Source of the DNA: Lentzea aerocolonigenes
GTDB taxonomy: Bacteria > Actinomycetota > Actinomycetes > Mycobacteriales > Pseudonocardiaceae
DNA length: 15,467 nucleotides
Direction: 5' to 3'
Assembly (NCBI RefSeq): GCF_000955955.1
Contig: NZ_JYJG01000469.1
Location: 1-15,467, forward strand
The notes under the pieces are model-generated. The model did no database searches, was not told the DNA's origin, and was given only the letters and a program-made list of their open reading frames with translations. Positions 5,755 through 13,394 of this stretch are shown here, piece after piece. The position numbers and the translations under genes were made by a program. The number at the start of each line of letters is the position of its first letter. Position 1 is the first letter of the stretch.

Positions 5755-6678
5755 TTACCCGATGGAGATCGCTTCAAGCTTGGCTTTGAGGTAGTCGCCG
5801 CCACCGACCTCGGGGTAGCGGCCGTCGAGCGAGACGATCCGGGCGTCGGTGTCGGTGTTGTAGAAGAAGATGAGCGACACCAGGTCCTCGTCGGGTGCGG
5901 AGGCGTCGGGCGGCAGGACGCGGTGCGGGGTGGAGCGCCACCGGTCAGACACCCAGCGGGCCATCAGGTCGCCGATGTTGATGGTGAACGCGTCCGGGTC
6001 GAACGGCGCGTCCTCCCACACCCCGTCTTTCGTGCGGACCTGCAGCCCGCCGACGCCGTGCTGGCGGTCGAGGATCGTGACGGTGCCGAAGTCGGTGTGC
6101 TCGCCGATGCGGAACTGGCCGGGCCCGGCGGGGCCGACCTGCTCGAGTGCCGGGTAGTGGTTGACGTTCATGTTGTACGAGGGCGTGCGGGTGTGGCGGG
6201 TGAACATGTCCTCCGGCTCGCCGAGCGCGACCGCGAAGATCGTCAGCAGCTCGTCGGCCAGCTCCCGCATCCGGCGCAGGTAGTCGGTGACGACCGGTTC
6301 GAGCTCGGGTACTTCGGCCGGGAAGACGTTGGGGCGGAAGAAGAACGGGTCGTCACCACCGGCGTCCGAGCCGAACGTCAGCGTCTCCTTCAGGTCCGGG
6401 GGTGCCATCGCGCCGTCGGCCCGGCCGGTGGCCTGCACGTCGGGTGGCAGCCAGCCGCGGCCGCCGGTGCGCACGGCGTAGGGCTGCTTCCGCTCGGTGG
6501 GCAGCGCGAAGAACCTGCGCGTCAGCTCACGGGTCCGGTCACGCAGCTCTGCGGGCACGCCGTGCCCGGTGACCAGTAGGAACCCCGACTCCTTGAGCGC
6601 CGCGTCGACGCGCGCCGCGACCTCGGCACGCCCGGTGCCGTCGAACCACCCGGACAAGTCCACCAGCGGAACACCCAT
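5755..6678 (-). CDS. Isopenicillin N synthase-family Fe(II) oxygenase lacking the usual 2OG Arg
   Basis: A 307-aa double-stranded beta-helix oxygenase. The N-terminal cap MGVPLVDLSGWFDG...SGFLLVTGHGVP matches the DIOX_N domain. The jelly-roll core has the iron triad H194-x-D196 (GEHTDFGTVTIL) and H252 (RWRSTPHRV). In the family an RxS motif binds the 2-oxoglutarate carboxylate; here the aligned residues are L266-V267-S268 (DEDLVSLIFFYN), so the Arg is replaced by Leu. The enzyme may use another anchoring residue or a different co-substrate. It follows the ZIP gene by 78 bp with a hairpin between, so it may have its own promoter, and leads directly into the VOC gene. The substrate is unknown. 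Confidence 0.9.
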   Translation of the reverse strand: MGVPLVDLSGWFDGTGRAEVAARVDAALKESGFLLVTGHGVPAELRDRTRELTRRFFALPTERKQPYAVRTGGRGWLPPDVQATGRADGAMAPPDLKETLTFGSDAGGDDPFFFRPNVFPAEVPELEPVVTDYLRRMRELADELLTIFAVALGEPEDMFTRHTRTPSYNMNVNHYPALEQVGPAGPGQFRIGEHTDFGTVTILDRQHGVGGLQVRTKDGVWEDAPFDPDAFTINIGDLMARWVSDRWRSTPHRVLPPDASAPDEDLVSLIFFYNTDTDARIVSLDGRYPEVGGGDYLKAKLEAISIG

Positions 6679-6680
6679 GC

Positions 6681-6704
6681 GTGCCGTCCTACCGCTCTCG
6701 GCAC
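6681..6704. promoter_or_regulatory. Inverted repeat upstream of the oxygenase gene
   Basis: GTGCCG and CGGCAC form a perfect 6-bp inverted repeat with a 12-bp spacer, starting 2 bp upstream of the oxygenase ATG. It could be an operator or a 5' hairpin that hides the AGGACGG ribosome binding region. Short GC-rich dyads are common by chance in this DNA, so support is modest. Confidence 0.25.
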
Positions 6705-6740
6705 AGGGACGCCAGCGAACTCACCCAGCCGTTCCACCCG

Positions 6741-6758
6741 AGCGCGCGCCGGCGCGCT
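6741..6758 (-). terminator. GC-rich hairpin at the end of the ZIP gene
   Basis: AGCGCG-CGCCGG-CGCGCT (with an alternative perfect 14-bp palindrome at 6744-6757) lies at the stop codon of the ZIP transporter gene. A strong stem without a T-tract is a common actinomycete terminator form. It would separate the epoxide hydrolase-ZIP transcript from the oxygenase-VOC pair. Confidence 0.4.
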
Positions 6759-7506
6759 ACCCCAGTCGTTCCACCACGAACGCCGTCAGGAACCCGGCCG
6801 TGGTGCACAGTCCGGTGTAGAGGCGGGCGCGTTCGTAGGCCTCGGGGATCATCGTGTCCGCGATCATCGCCAGGATCGCCCCGGCGGCGACCGCCGTGAT
6901 CACCGCGATCAGCTGCGGCGACGCGCCGTCGAGCAGCAGGTTCCCCAGCGCCGCCGAGATCCCGCTCGCGACCGCGATCGCACCCCACACCCCGAACACG
7001 TACCGCGCGCCACGCCCGGCCTGCTTCATGCCGGCGACGCTGGACAGTCCTTCCGGGACGTTCGAGATGACCACCGCGGCGAGCATCGTCACGCCGATCC
7101 CGCCACCACCCAGCAGCGAGACGCCGAGCACGACCGACTCGGGCACCCCGTCGAGCAGCGCGCCGACCGCGATCGCCGTGCCACTGCCGGCCTGGTCGGC
7201 CTCGGACGGCTGGTTGCGGCTGCGCTTGCGGTGCCGGGCGCCGTGCCGGGACAGCAGGACGTTCGCCAGCACGTAGATCACCGCGCCACCGAGGAACCCG
7301 GCGGAGGTGGCGAGCAGCCCGCCGTTCTTCTCGGCCTCGTCCATCAGCTCGAACGCCGCCGCCGCGGTCAGCACCCCCGCACCGAACGCCATCACCACGG
7401 CGACGACGTCGCGGGGCACGCGCAGGAACCAGGCGACGAGAGCGCCCGCCACGAGCGCCCCGCCGCCTGCCAGTCCCCACAGTCCTGCTTCCATCCATTG
7501 CGGCAT
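6757..7506 (-). CDS. ZIP family divalent metal transporter
   Basis: A 249-aa polytopic membrane protein with about eight hydrophobic segments. The signature transmembrane helices are present: GALLDGVPESVVLGVS (residues 116-131) with D119 and E123, and VVISNVPEGLSSV (145-157) with N149, P151, E152 and G153. These match the paired metal-site helices of ZIP carriers, although the first His of the usual HNxPEG motif is Ser here and the first helix has D instead of H. A cytoplasmic loop with RHGARHRKRSRNQ sits between helices 3 and 4. ZIP proteins import zinc, iron or related ions; the altered ligands make the ion uncertain. ATG 7506 lies 3 bp after the epoxide hydrolase stop, and the two are probably cotranscribed. 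Confidence 0.88.
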   Translation of the reverse strand: MPQWMEAGLWGLAGGGALVAGALVAWFLRVPRDVVAVVMAFGAGVLTAAAAFELMDEAEKNGGLLATSAGFLGGAVIYVLANVLLSRHGARHRKRSRNQPSEADQAGSGTAIAVGALLDGVPESVVLGVSLLGGGGIGVTMLAAVVISNVPEGLSSVAGMKQAGRGARYVFGVWGAIAVASGISAALGNLLLDGASPQLIAVITAVAAGAILAMIADTMIPEAYERARLYTGLCTTAGFLTAFVVERLG

Positions 7507-7509
7507 GCA

Positions 7510-8595
7510 CTACATCTTCGCGAAGAACACCTTCAGGTCGCCCGCCAGGAGTTCCGGCGCGTCGTGCCCGGAGTAGTGCCCGCCGGTGTCGAACTCCGAC
7601 CAGTGCACCAGGTTGCGGTGATCGCGCTCGGCGAAGCGGCGGATGGTCTGGAAGTCGTCCGCGAAGACCGCCACCCCGATCGGCACGGTCGTCGGCTCGG
7701 TGGGGGAGTCCTCGCGGTGCGCGTCCTCGTAGTACAGCCGCGCCGAGGATCCGGCGGTGCGGGTGAACCAGTAGATCGACACGTTCGCGAGCAGGAAGTC
7801 CCTGGTCACAGCCGGTTCGCCCATCAGCTGCATGGTCCAGGCGAGCTGGCCGGCGGGGGATTCCGCGAGCGCGAACGCGACGTTCTGCGGCCGCGCCTGC
7901 TGCAGCTTCTGGAAGCCCGACAGGTTCTCGTAGAAGTTCTGCAACACGCCCAGCCGCCGGTAGTCGTCGTCGGTCAGCCCCTCCATCTCGGCCGGGTCTC
8001 CCGAGGGGAACGAGAAGATCTGCGTCACGTGGATCCCGGCGGCGTGCTCGGGATCGGCCCGGCCGATCTCCGGCCCGATGAGCGAGCCCGCGTCGTTGCC
8101 GTGCACCCCGTACCGCTCGTACCCCAGCCGCGCCATGAGCTCGGCGAACGCCTTGCCGATGCGCCCGGAGTGCCAGCCCTGCTCCACGGTCGGCCCGGAG
8201 AACCCGAAGCCCGGGATCGAGGGGATCACCAGGTGGAACTCCTCGCGCAGGTGCTCGATTACGTCCACGAACTCCATGATCGACCCCGGCCAGCCGTGGA
8301 TCAGCAGCAACGGCAACGCGTCCGGGTTCTCGCTGCGCACGTGCAGGAAGTGCACGTTCGTACCGTCGATCTCGGTGACGAACTGCGGGAACGAGTTGAG
8401 CCTGCGCTCCACCGCCCGCCAGTCGAACTCCTCCGCCCAGTACCGGGCCATCTCCTGGACCTTCGCGACGTCGTCACCGTAGGCCGAGCCCGCGCCGGGC
8501 ATCTGGTCCGTCCACCGCGTCCGCGCCAGCCGGAACTTCAGCTCCTCGACGTCCGCCTCGTCGACCGCGATGTGGAACTCCCTGATCTCCGTCAT
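7510..8595 (-). CDS. Epoxide hydrolase, alpha/beta-hydrolase fold with N-terminal EHN domain
   Basis: A 361-aa protein. Residues 1-100 form the EHN domain (REFHIAVDEADVEELKFRLARTRW). The hydrolase core has the oxyanion motif HGWPG (100-104), the nucleophile D168 in HGNDAGS, a cap-domain Tyr in IYWFTRTAGSSARLYYE (Y275), candidate acids D313/D314 in VAVFADD, and the catalytic His H340 in TGGHYSGHDAPE. All elements needed for trans-hydration of epoxides by a covalent ester intermediate are present. ATG 8595 gives the family-typical MTEIREFHI start; 8616 is an unlikely extension. It diverges from a WYL regulator over 53 bp, which may control it. It is upstream of and close to the ZIP gene. Confidence 0.93.
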   Translation of the reverse strand: MTEIREFHIAVDEADVEELKFRLARTRWTDQMPGAGSAYGDDVAKVQEMARYWAEEFDWRAVERRLNSFPQFVTEIDGTNVHFLHVRSENPDALPLLLIHGWPGSIMEFVDVIEHLREEFHLVIPSIPGFGFSGPTVEQGWHSGRIGKAFAELMARLGYERYGVHGNDAGSLIGPEIGRADPEHAAGIHVTQIFSFPSGDPAEMEGLTDDDYRRLGVLQNFYENLSGFQKLQQARPQNVAFALAESPAGQLAWTMQLMGEPAVTRDFLLANVSIYWFTRTAGSSARLYYEDAHREDSPTEPTTVPIGVAVFADDFQTIRRFAERDHRNLVHWSEFDTGGHYSGHDAPELLAGDLKVFFAKM

Positions 8596-8648
8596 GACAC
8601 CGACGCTATTCGGCATTGTGGCCAGCTCCTGTCCTAAAGTCTGCGTCC
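8596..8648. promoter_or_regulatory. Divergent promoter region between epoxide hydrolase and WYL regulator
   Basis: This 53-bp segment must hold both promoters. TAAAGT at 8635-8640 is a plausible -10 for the regulator and lies 8 bp before its ATG, implying a leaderless message. No ribosome binding site precedes either start. No long palindrome is seen; the CCTGTCCTAAAGT half is a candidate recognition element for a WYL/DeoR-type protein but this is speculative. Confidence 0.4.
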
Positions 8649-9593
8649 ATGTTGGAAACTTCGGCGCGCCTGCTCCGCCTGCTCGCCTTGCTGCAGTCCC
8701 GCCGCGACTGGCAGGGCTCCGAGCTCGCCGACGAGCTGCAGATCAGCCAGCGCACCGTCCGCCGCGACGTCGACCGGCTACGCGAGCTCGGCTACCCCGT
8801 GAACGCCACCACCGGCAGCTTCGGCGGCTACCGCCTCGGCGCCGGCGCCGAACTCCCACCGCTGCTGCTCGACGACAACGAGGCCGTCGCCGTCGCCGCC
8901 GCCCTGCGCACCAACGCCGTCACCGGCCTGGAAGAGGTCTCCCTGCGCGCACTGCTCAAGCTCGAACAGGTGCTCCCGTCACGCCTGCGCCACCGCGTCT
9001 CGGCCCTGCAGCACGTCGAGTCCGTCCCCAGAGACTCCCCAGCCCCCGCACTCGACCCCGAACTGCTGTCCACACTGGCCGCGGCCTGCCGCGACAGCGA
9101 GACCATCCGCTTCGACTACAGCGCCCACGATGGCACGCCCTCACGCCGCCGTGTGCAACCGCACCGCCTGGTCAACTGGGGCCGCCGCTGGTACCTCGTC
9201 GCCTGGGACGCCGACCGGTCCGACTGGCGCAGCTTCCGCGTCGACCGCATCTCCCCACCGATCCCACCGCACGGCCCGCGCTTCACCCCGCGCGAGTTCG
9301 ACGCCACCACCCACGTCGCCTCCCGCGTCACCGCGGCCGCCTGGCGCTTCCACGCCCGCGTCCTGGTCCACGCCCCGGCCGACGCCGTCGCCGCCCGCAT
9401 CACCGCCGCCGTCGGCACCGTCGAAGCTGTCGACGACTCCTCCTGCGTCCTCGTCACCGGCGCCGACTCCGTCGAGACGCTCTCGGTGTGGCTCGGCATG
9501 CTCGGCTACGACTTCGACGTCACCTCACCACCGGAACTCGTGGCACACGTTCGCTCTCTTGCGGCGCGCTACGCCCGCGCCGTACAAGACTGA
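8649..9593 (+). CDS. YafY-type WYL-domain transcriptional regulator
   Basis: A 314-aa protein. Residues 1-65 form a winged helix-turn-helix (HTH_11 type): RLLRLLALLQSRRDWQGSELADEL, ISQRTVRRDVDRLRELGYPV and the wing GGYRLG. The WYL domain spans about 137-203, with the eponymous W181-Y182-L183 in NWGRRWYLVAWD and the FRVDRI end. A C-terminal WCX extension follows (230-310). WYL domains sense nucleic-acid or nucleotide ligands in several characterised regulators, but YafY-like members beside metabolic genes are often local regulators. ATG 8649 gives the canonical MLETSARLLRLL start. It probably regulates the divergent epoxide hydrolase-ZIP genes and is tightly coupled to the downstream 88-aa gene. 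Confidence 0.93.
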   Translation: MLETSARLLRLLALLQSRRDWQGSELADELQISQRTVRRDVDRLRELGYPVNATTGSFGGYRLGAGAELPPLLLDDNEAVAVAAALRTNAVTGLEEVSLRALLKLEQVLPSRLRHRVSALQHVESVPRDSPAPALDPELLSTLAAACRDSETIRFDYSAHDGTPSRRRVQPHRLVNWGRRWYLVAWDADRSDWRSFRVDRISPPIPPHGPRFTPREFDATTHVASRVTAAAWRFHARVLVHAPADAVAARITAAVGTVEAVDDSSCVLVTGADSVETLSVWLGMLGYDFDVTSPPELVAHVRSLAARYARAVQD

Positions 9594-9595
9594 GC

Positions 9596-9862
9596 ATGGC
9601 CATCACCGGACGGGACATCGAGCGCCTGCTCTACACCGACACCCCGGACCCGATCCTGGTGGTGCACAACGGCACAACCGAGATCGTCGCCGCAGCCGAA
9701 CTGGGCGGCTACACAGGCGCCGTTGTCGTGTGCTCCCGTTCGGAGATCCTGCGGCGGGTGGGGGAGCGCGACCTCAGCGAGGCTGATCTGGCCAGACTTG
9801 CCGAGGGTCTCGCGGCGGCCATCCAAGACCCAGCTCGGCAGCAGCCGCACTGGCCCGCTTGA
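9596..9862 (+). CDS. Small conserved-looking protein of unknown function (88 aa)
   Basis: The ATG lies 2 bp after the TGA of the WYL regulator, indicating translational coupling. The 88 residues begin MAITGRDIERLLYTDTPDPI, continue with a beta-rich stretch (LVVHNGTTEIVAAAELGGYTGAVVVCSR) and end in a helix (SEADLARLAEGLAAAIQDPA). Third-position GC is high through the frame. The tail overlaps the end of the convergent NACHT gene by 89 bp. No known domain was recognised. A regulator-associated accessory protein is possible, but nothing in the sequence demonstrates it. Confidence 0.75.
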   Translation: MAITGRDIERLLYTDTPDPILVVHNGTTEIVAAAELGGYTGAVVVCSRSEILRRVGERDLSEADLARLAEGLAAAIQDPARQQPHWPA

Positions 9863-12716
9863 GCAGGTCCGGACGTCCCGCGGTCACCTCGAAAACGTCG
9901 ATCCGGGACAGGTACTCATCCACGTCGGGATAGGCGCGGTCATCAAGGAACCGGAATTCCCGCTCGTGCAGCCGCAGCCACGCGTCCAGAACCTCGGGGT
10001 CTGCCGTATTTCCCACGGACGCACCCAGTTCGTCCAAGATCGCGAGATCGTCACCACCTCGTCCGATCCGCCCACAGATCTGTTCGAGGAACAGCTCTAG
10101 GGGCACCCCGATCTCGGAAAACCGAAGCAGCGCGCGCAGGCACTTCTCGACCGGTGTCGCCGACAGTTCGATCAATGCGGCGGTGATCTCGATGCCGTAC
10201 TCCGCCGCGAGCGGCGTGACCGCGTCTCGCAACGTCATGGCGACGTCGTCGAGCGTCACGTACGGCTCCGCCATCAGCCCCCAGTCCGGGTCCGTGTCCC
10301 CGGTCCCGGTGCGGAGGCTGACCGCGAAATGACGGTGGCGGTGCCGCTCGACAAAGAACCCGCGCACCACGCTCGCCCACTCGGCGGACGCCAGCCGCGA
10401 CTTCCAGAACAACGTCTCCCGCTGCCAGTCCTCGACACTCACCCGCAGATCCGGGGCGTAGACCCGGTCGCGCAACACCAGCGCCAACGAGACGAGGTTC
10501 AGCGAGTACGTCGCATCCCGCGCGGAGTCCGTCATCTGGTTGGGCTCATAGGCGCCACGATCAAGCCGCCGCTCGTTGCGTGCCGCGAACAACCGCACCA
10601 CGAGGTCGAACAGCGCGTCACGATCGGCCTCGCCCGCGAACTCGCGCAAGAAGTCCAGCACCGGCTTGCTCGTCGTGAGCGCGGTGAACGACAGCACGCT
10701 GTACAGCTCGACGTCGTCCACAGTGGACTTGCGCCGGGACCTGACCGCATCCGCCCGGCTCAGGTCCAGCAGCGTCCGCCACACGTACCGGGCCACCAGG
10801 TACTCCCCGAACGTCGCGTGCAGGAACTCGTAGGTCCGCAACGTCGTGTGGTCTTCCCGGACCGCCTCGGACGTCTGCACGAAGAAGAACCGCCCGAGCA
10901 CGGACTCGCCGGCGGACAGGGGAGTGCGCGTGCCCGCCGACCGGTTCGGCGACTCGACGCCGAGCAGGCTCGCCAGGTCCGCGGTCACCTCGTGCTCGGC
11001 CACCCACTGCACGCCGCGGTTGAACATCGCCAGCGCGACCACCGACAGCCGTTCCAGCTCGGCTTCGACGTCGTCGCGGAGATCGGCGTCCGTCCGGTCT
11101 CCCGAGGACTTGGTGACCTCACGCCTGCCGAACTCCCGCAACAACCGCTCGTACAGCTGCCCCTGGCTCAGCGACGCGTGATCACGCTGCAGCGAGGAGT
11201 CCACGGCGTCGTACAAAGCCAGCAACAGCAACAACAACGGCTGCTCGGCCAGCGCCGGGTAGGACAGCGCCACCTCGGCGGGCAGCGGCTGGTTGCGCGC
11301 GTTCCACACGTCCAGCCACTGCCGGACCTGGGTGTCGGAGAACGGGAGCAACCGCACCACGTGCGACTGCTCGGGCAGCTCGAGCCCGGCACACACGCTC
11401 AACCGGCTCGTCACCACGAACACCGCGGGCCGGAACTTCGCGAGCAGCTTGTCCTGGAACTCCGCGATCACGCTCAGGTACCGGGTCTGGCTCACCCCGG
11501 TGGCCTGCATCAGCTCGTCCAGCCCGTCCAGGATCACCACCGGCAGCGCACCGCCGGTCTGCCGCGCGAACCCGGCCCAGCTGACCGGTTCGTCGAGCAG
11601 GCGGTGCAGGCCGTGCTCGATCTGCCGCACCAGGTCCGCGTCCACCGGCGTGCTGCGCAGCTCGACTCGCACCACGGCGAAGTCCGCCGCCGGCAACCGG
11701 GCCGCGAGCATCTCCGTCAGCACCGACTTGCCCGACCCCGGATCACCCAGCACCAGCAGCGGAGCCATCAACGCCGCGGGTGACGTCAGGTGCCCCACGA
11801 GGTAGGCGTAGAGGTCTGACCGCTCAGGCAGCCGGTGCCACACCTCCGCCATCGACGGGACCGTCGACCGCACCGTGGAAGCCAGCACCTGAAAGCGCGG
11901 ATCCACATAGGCCTCGCCCAGCGTCGGGATCCGCAGTCCCGCCGGCACCTCGGCCGACCTGACCAGCGGACGTTGCAGTGCCGCCCCGTACACACCCGCC
12001 AGCTCCGCGAGCCGCTCGTCGGCGGCGTGGTCCGTCGTGGCGTCCCGCAGCGCGTCCTCCAGACGCGCCAACGCCGCCCGCGTCGCCCGGTGGTCCTCGA
12101 CCGAGCACCAGAACGCCACCTCGGGGAAGTCCACCGCGAGCTGCCGGAACAACTCCTCGTACCGGCCCACAGCCATCGCCGGCAGTGGCTCGACCGCCTC
12201 AGCCGCCTGGTCCCGCTGGGTGTCGTTGAGGTCGTCCCACACCGCCAGCGAGGTCATGACCGCGAAGAGGTCGTTCGCGAGTCCCTGGTAGAAGTCCAGG
12301 ATCGCGCCCAGGTTCTCCTCGTACGGGCGAGCGGCGGACGGCAGCGGCACGTGCAGGTCGAACGGAGCGAATGTCGCTACGTGCTCGTCGTCCTGCGCCG
12401 ACAAGGAGAACGGCAGGTCCAGCGCGCGCAACGTCTCGAAGAACGCCGTCACGACCACGACCGCGTGCGCCGCCTGCAACCGCTGCGTGCGGTCGTAACG
12501 GCTGAGCTTCCGCCGCTTCTCCGACACCTTGTTCGCCAAGTCGGAGAACAGCCGCGTGAAGTCCGGCTTCGCGTCGAAGAGGTCCAGAACCTCCCACAAC
12601 CCCAGCGAACCCGCGAGCAGCGCGCCGCCCAGCAGCTTGTCCATGGCGGCGACGACCGGGTGGTCCTTGCCGCCCAGGATCTGCACGGCCTCGCTGTAGG
12701 TGTAGGTCCTTCGCAC
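9774..12716 (-). CDS. NACHT-domain STAND NTPase with N-terminal helical (NNH-like) region; candidate anti-phage protein
   Basis: A 980-aa protein. Residues 1-250 are helical and carry no enzymatic motif; the start MRRTYTYSEAVQILGG...LLGGALLAGS resembles the N-terminal helical domains (NNH type, probably NNH7) that precede many bacterial NACHT modules. The NACHT core has Walker A GDPGSGKS (324-331), Walker B VVILDGLDE (393-401), sensor VVTSR (434-438), the AEQPLLLLLLALY helix (490-502) and the post-NACHT motif YEFLHATFGEYLVA (629-642). The remaining 340 residues contain no clear LRR, WD40 or TPR repeats. Such proteins oligomerise on sensing a trigger; several bacterial members block phage. The GTG start at 12716 is 7 nt from a TAAGAA hexamer, suggesting leaderless expression, but the gene also follows cadD by only 30 bp. 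Its effector and trigger are not visible. Confidence 0.9.
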   Translation of the reverse strand: MRRTYTYSEAVQILGGKDHPVVAAMDKLLGGALLAGSLGLWEVLDLFDAKPDFTRLFSDLANKVSEKRRKLSRYDRTQRLQAAHAVVVVTAFFETLRALDLPFSLSAQDDEHVATFAPFDLHVPLPSAARPYEENLGAILDFYQGLANDLFAVMTSLAVWDDLNDTQRDQAAEAVEPLPAMAVGRYEELFRQLAVDFPEVAFWCSVEDHRATRAALARLEDALRDATTDHAADERLAELAGVYGAALQRPLVRSAEVPAGLRIPTLGEAYVDPRFQVLASTVRSTVPSMAEVWHRLPERSDLYAYLVGHLTSPAALMAPLLVLGDPGSGKSVLTEMLAARLPAADFAVVRVELRSTPVDADLVRQIEHGLHRLLDEPVSWAGFARQTGGALPVVILDGLDELMQATGVSQTRYLSVIAEFQDKLLAKFRPAVFVVTSRLSVCAGLELPEQSHVVRLLPFSDTQVRQWLDVWNARNQPLPAEVALSYPALAEQPLLLLLLALYDAVDSSLQRDHASLSQGQLYERLLREFGRREVTKSSGDRTDADLRDDVEAELERLSVVALAMFNRGVQWVAEHEVTADLASLLGVESPNRSAGTRTPLSAGESVLGRFFFVQTSEAVREDHTTLRTYEFLHATFGEYLVARYVWRTLLDLSRADAVRSRRKSTVDDVELYSVLSFTALTTSKPVLDFLREFAGEADRDALFDLVVRLFAARNERRLDRGAYEPNQMTDSARDATYSLNLVSLALVLRDRVYAPDLRVSVEDWQRETLFWKSRLASAEWASVVRGFFVERHRHRHFAVSLRTGTGDTDPDWGLMAEPYVTLDDVAMTLRDAVTPLAAEYGIEITAALIELSATPVEKCLRALLRFSEIGVPLELFLEQICGRIGRGGDDLAILDELGASVGNTADPEVLDAWLRLHEREFRFLDDRAYPDVDEYLSRIDVFEVTAGRPDLLKRASAAAAELGLGWPPRDPRQVWPDQPR

Positions 12717-12723
12717 CCGAAGT

Positions 12724-12729
12724 TTCTTA
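12724..12729 (-). promoter_or_regulatory. Putative -10 element (TAAGAA) of the NACHT gene
   Basis: On the minus strand TAAGAA ends 7 nt before GTG 12716, the spacing expected if transcription begins at the start codon. No clear -35 is seen. No ribosome binding site lies before the GTG, which agrees with a leaderless mRNA. Confidence 0.35.
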
Positions 12730-12746
12730 CACGACCGGGCGCGCGC

Positions 12747-13319
12747 TCATCCCGAGAACAACACCAACAGCCCAATGCCGATCAGCACGACCGGCAACGC
12801 GATGTGTCCCCACTTGGCCAACGCGCGGGCCACCACCTGACGCGAGGCCAGGAACCATCCCGCCAGGCACCACACACCGACCAGCACCAGGAACACCGCC
12901 ACGTAGATCCACAGCGAGTCGGCGACGGTGAAGACCGGCACGTAGACACCGATGTTGTCGCCGCCGTTCGCCAGCGTCACACCCGCCACGGCGAGGAGGC
13001 CCGGCGCGGCGTCCGGTTCGTCATCGTCGTCGTTGCCGCGCCACAGCGACCACGCCGCCTTGAGACCGAGAGCCAGGGGGATCAGGCCCAGCCACGGGCG
13101 GAACTGCTCCGGGAGCAGCGAGGCACCGAGCGCGCCCAGCACCGCGACGGCCAGGATGCCCGCGAAACCCAGGTACTGGCCCGCGACGACCTGCCAGACC
13201 GCTTTGGCCCGGGAGAAGAACAACGCCAGGATCACCAGGTCGTCGACGTTCGTCACCGCGAACATCCCGGCCGCCTGGCCGAGCACCCCAAGATCCACGG
13301 CCGCATTCTCCACGACCAC
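12747..13319 (-). CDS. CadD family (cadmium resistance transporter-like) membrane protein
   Basis: A 190-aa protein with five or six hydrophobic helices. Two family motifs are seen: NVDDLVILALFF (residues 24-35) and its internal-repeat counterpart NGGDNIGVYVPVF (118-130), the acidic sites typical of CadD and the wider LysE-like transporter group. A DDDDEPDAA loop (97-105) separates the halves. CadD proteins export or sequester cadmium, but many homologues have no proven substrate. GTG 13319 is used as start (GTG 13313 is an alternative); there is no strong ribosome binding site. A CGGAT-N5-ATCCG operator lies 4 bp upstream, so the nearby TetR protein may repress it. The NACHT gene follows after 30 bp. 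Confidence 0.88.
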   Translation of the reverse strand: MVVENAAVDLGVLGQAAGMFAVTNVDDLVILALFFSRAKAVWQVVAGQYLGFAGILAVAVLGALGASLLPEQFRPWLGLIPLALGLKAAWSLWRGNDDDDEPDAAPGLLAVAGVTLANGGDNIGVYVPVFTVADSLWIYVAVFLVLVGVWCLAGWFLASRQVVARALAKWGHIALPVVLIGIGLLVLFSG

Positions 13320-13323
13320 GAAG

Positions 13324-13338
13324 CGGATAGTGCATCCG
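13324..13338. promoter_or_regulatory. Operator copy 1, CGGAT-N5-ATCCG
   Basis: CGGATAGTGCATCCG, perfect 5-bp arms with a 5-bp spacer, sits 4 bp upstream of the cadD start in the divergent cadD-SDR region. The same arrangement recurs twice more next to the SDR and TetR genes. Confidence 0.65.
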
Positions 13339-13366
13339 GATGTGTGCTAGCGTCGGCGTCGGTAAT

Positions 13367-13381
13367 CGGATTGAGTATCCG
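13367..13381. promoter_or_regulatory. Operator copy 2, CGGAT-N5-ATCCG
   Basis: CGGATTGAGTATCCG, again perfect 5-bp arms with a 5-bp spacer, ends 13 bp before the SDR ATG. Its centre is 43 bp (about four helical turns) from copy 1, which would allow repressor dimers on one DNA face. Confidence 0.7.
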
Positions 13382-13394
13382 GATTGGGGTTGTC

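Noticed and set aside
7231..8637. A 468-codon plus-strand frame opposite the epoxide hydrolase
   Set aside because: Composition (Val/Arg/His/Pro) is that of an antisense shadow; the minus strand carries all catalytic motifs of the hydrolase.
8649..9593. WYL regulator as a controller of the nearby NACHT defence gene
   Set aside because: WYL proteins do regulate some defence loci, but here the gene is convergent to NACHT and divergent from the epoxide hydrolase, so the metabolic operon is the simpler target.
11221..11250. CAA/CAG-rich microsatellite-like stretch
   Set aside because: It is the complement of TTG/CTG codons for the LLLLLL helix in the NACHT protein, not an independent repeat. 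The TTG use is slightly unusual for this DNA but not a strong signal.
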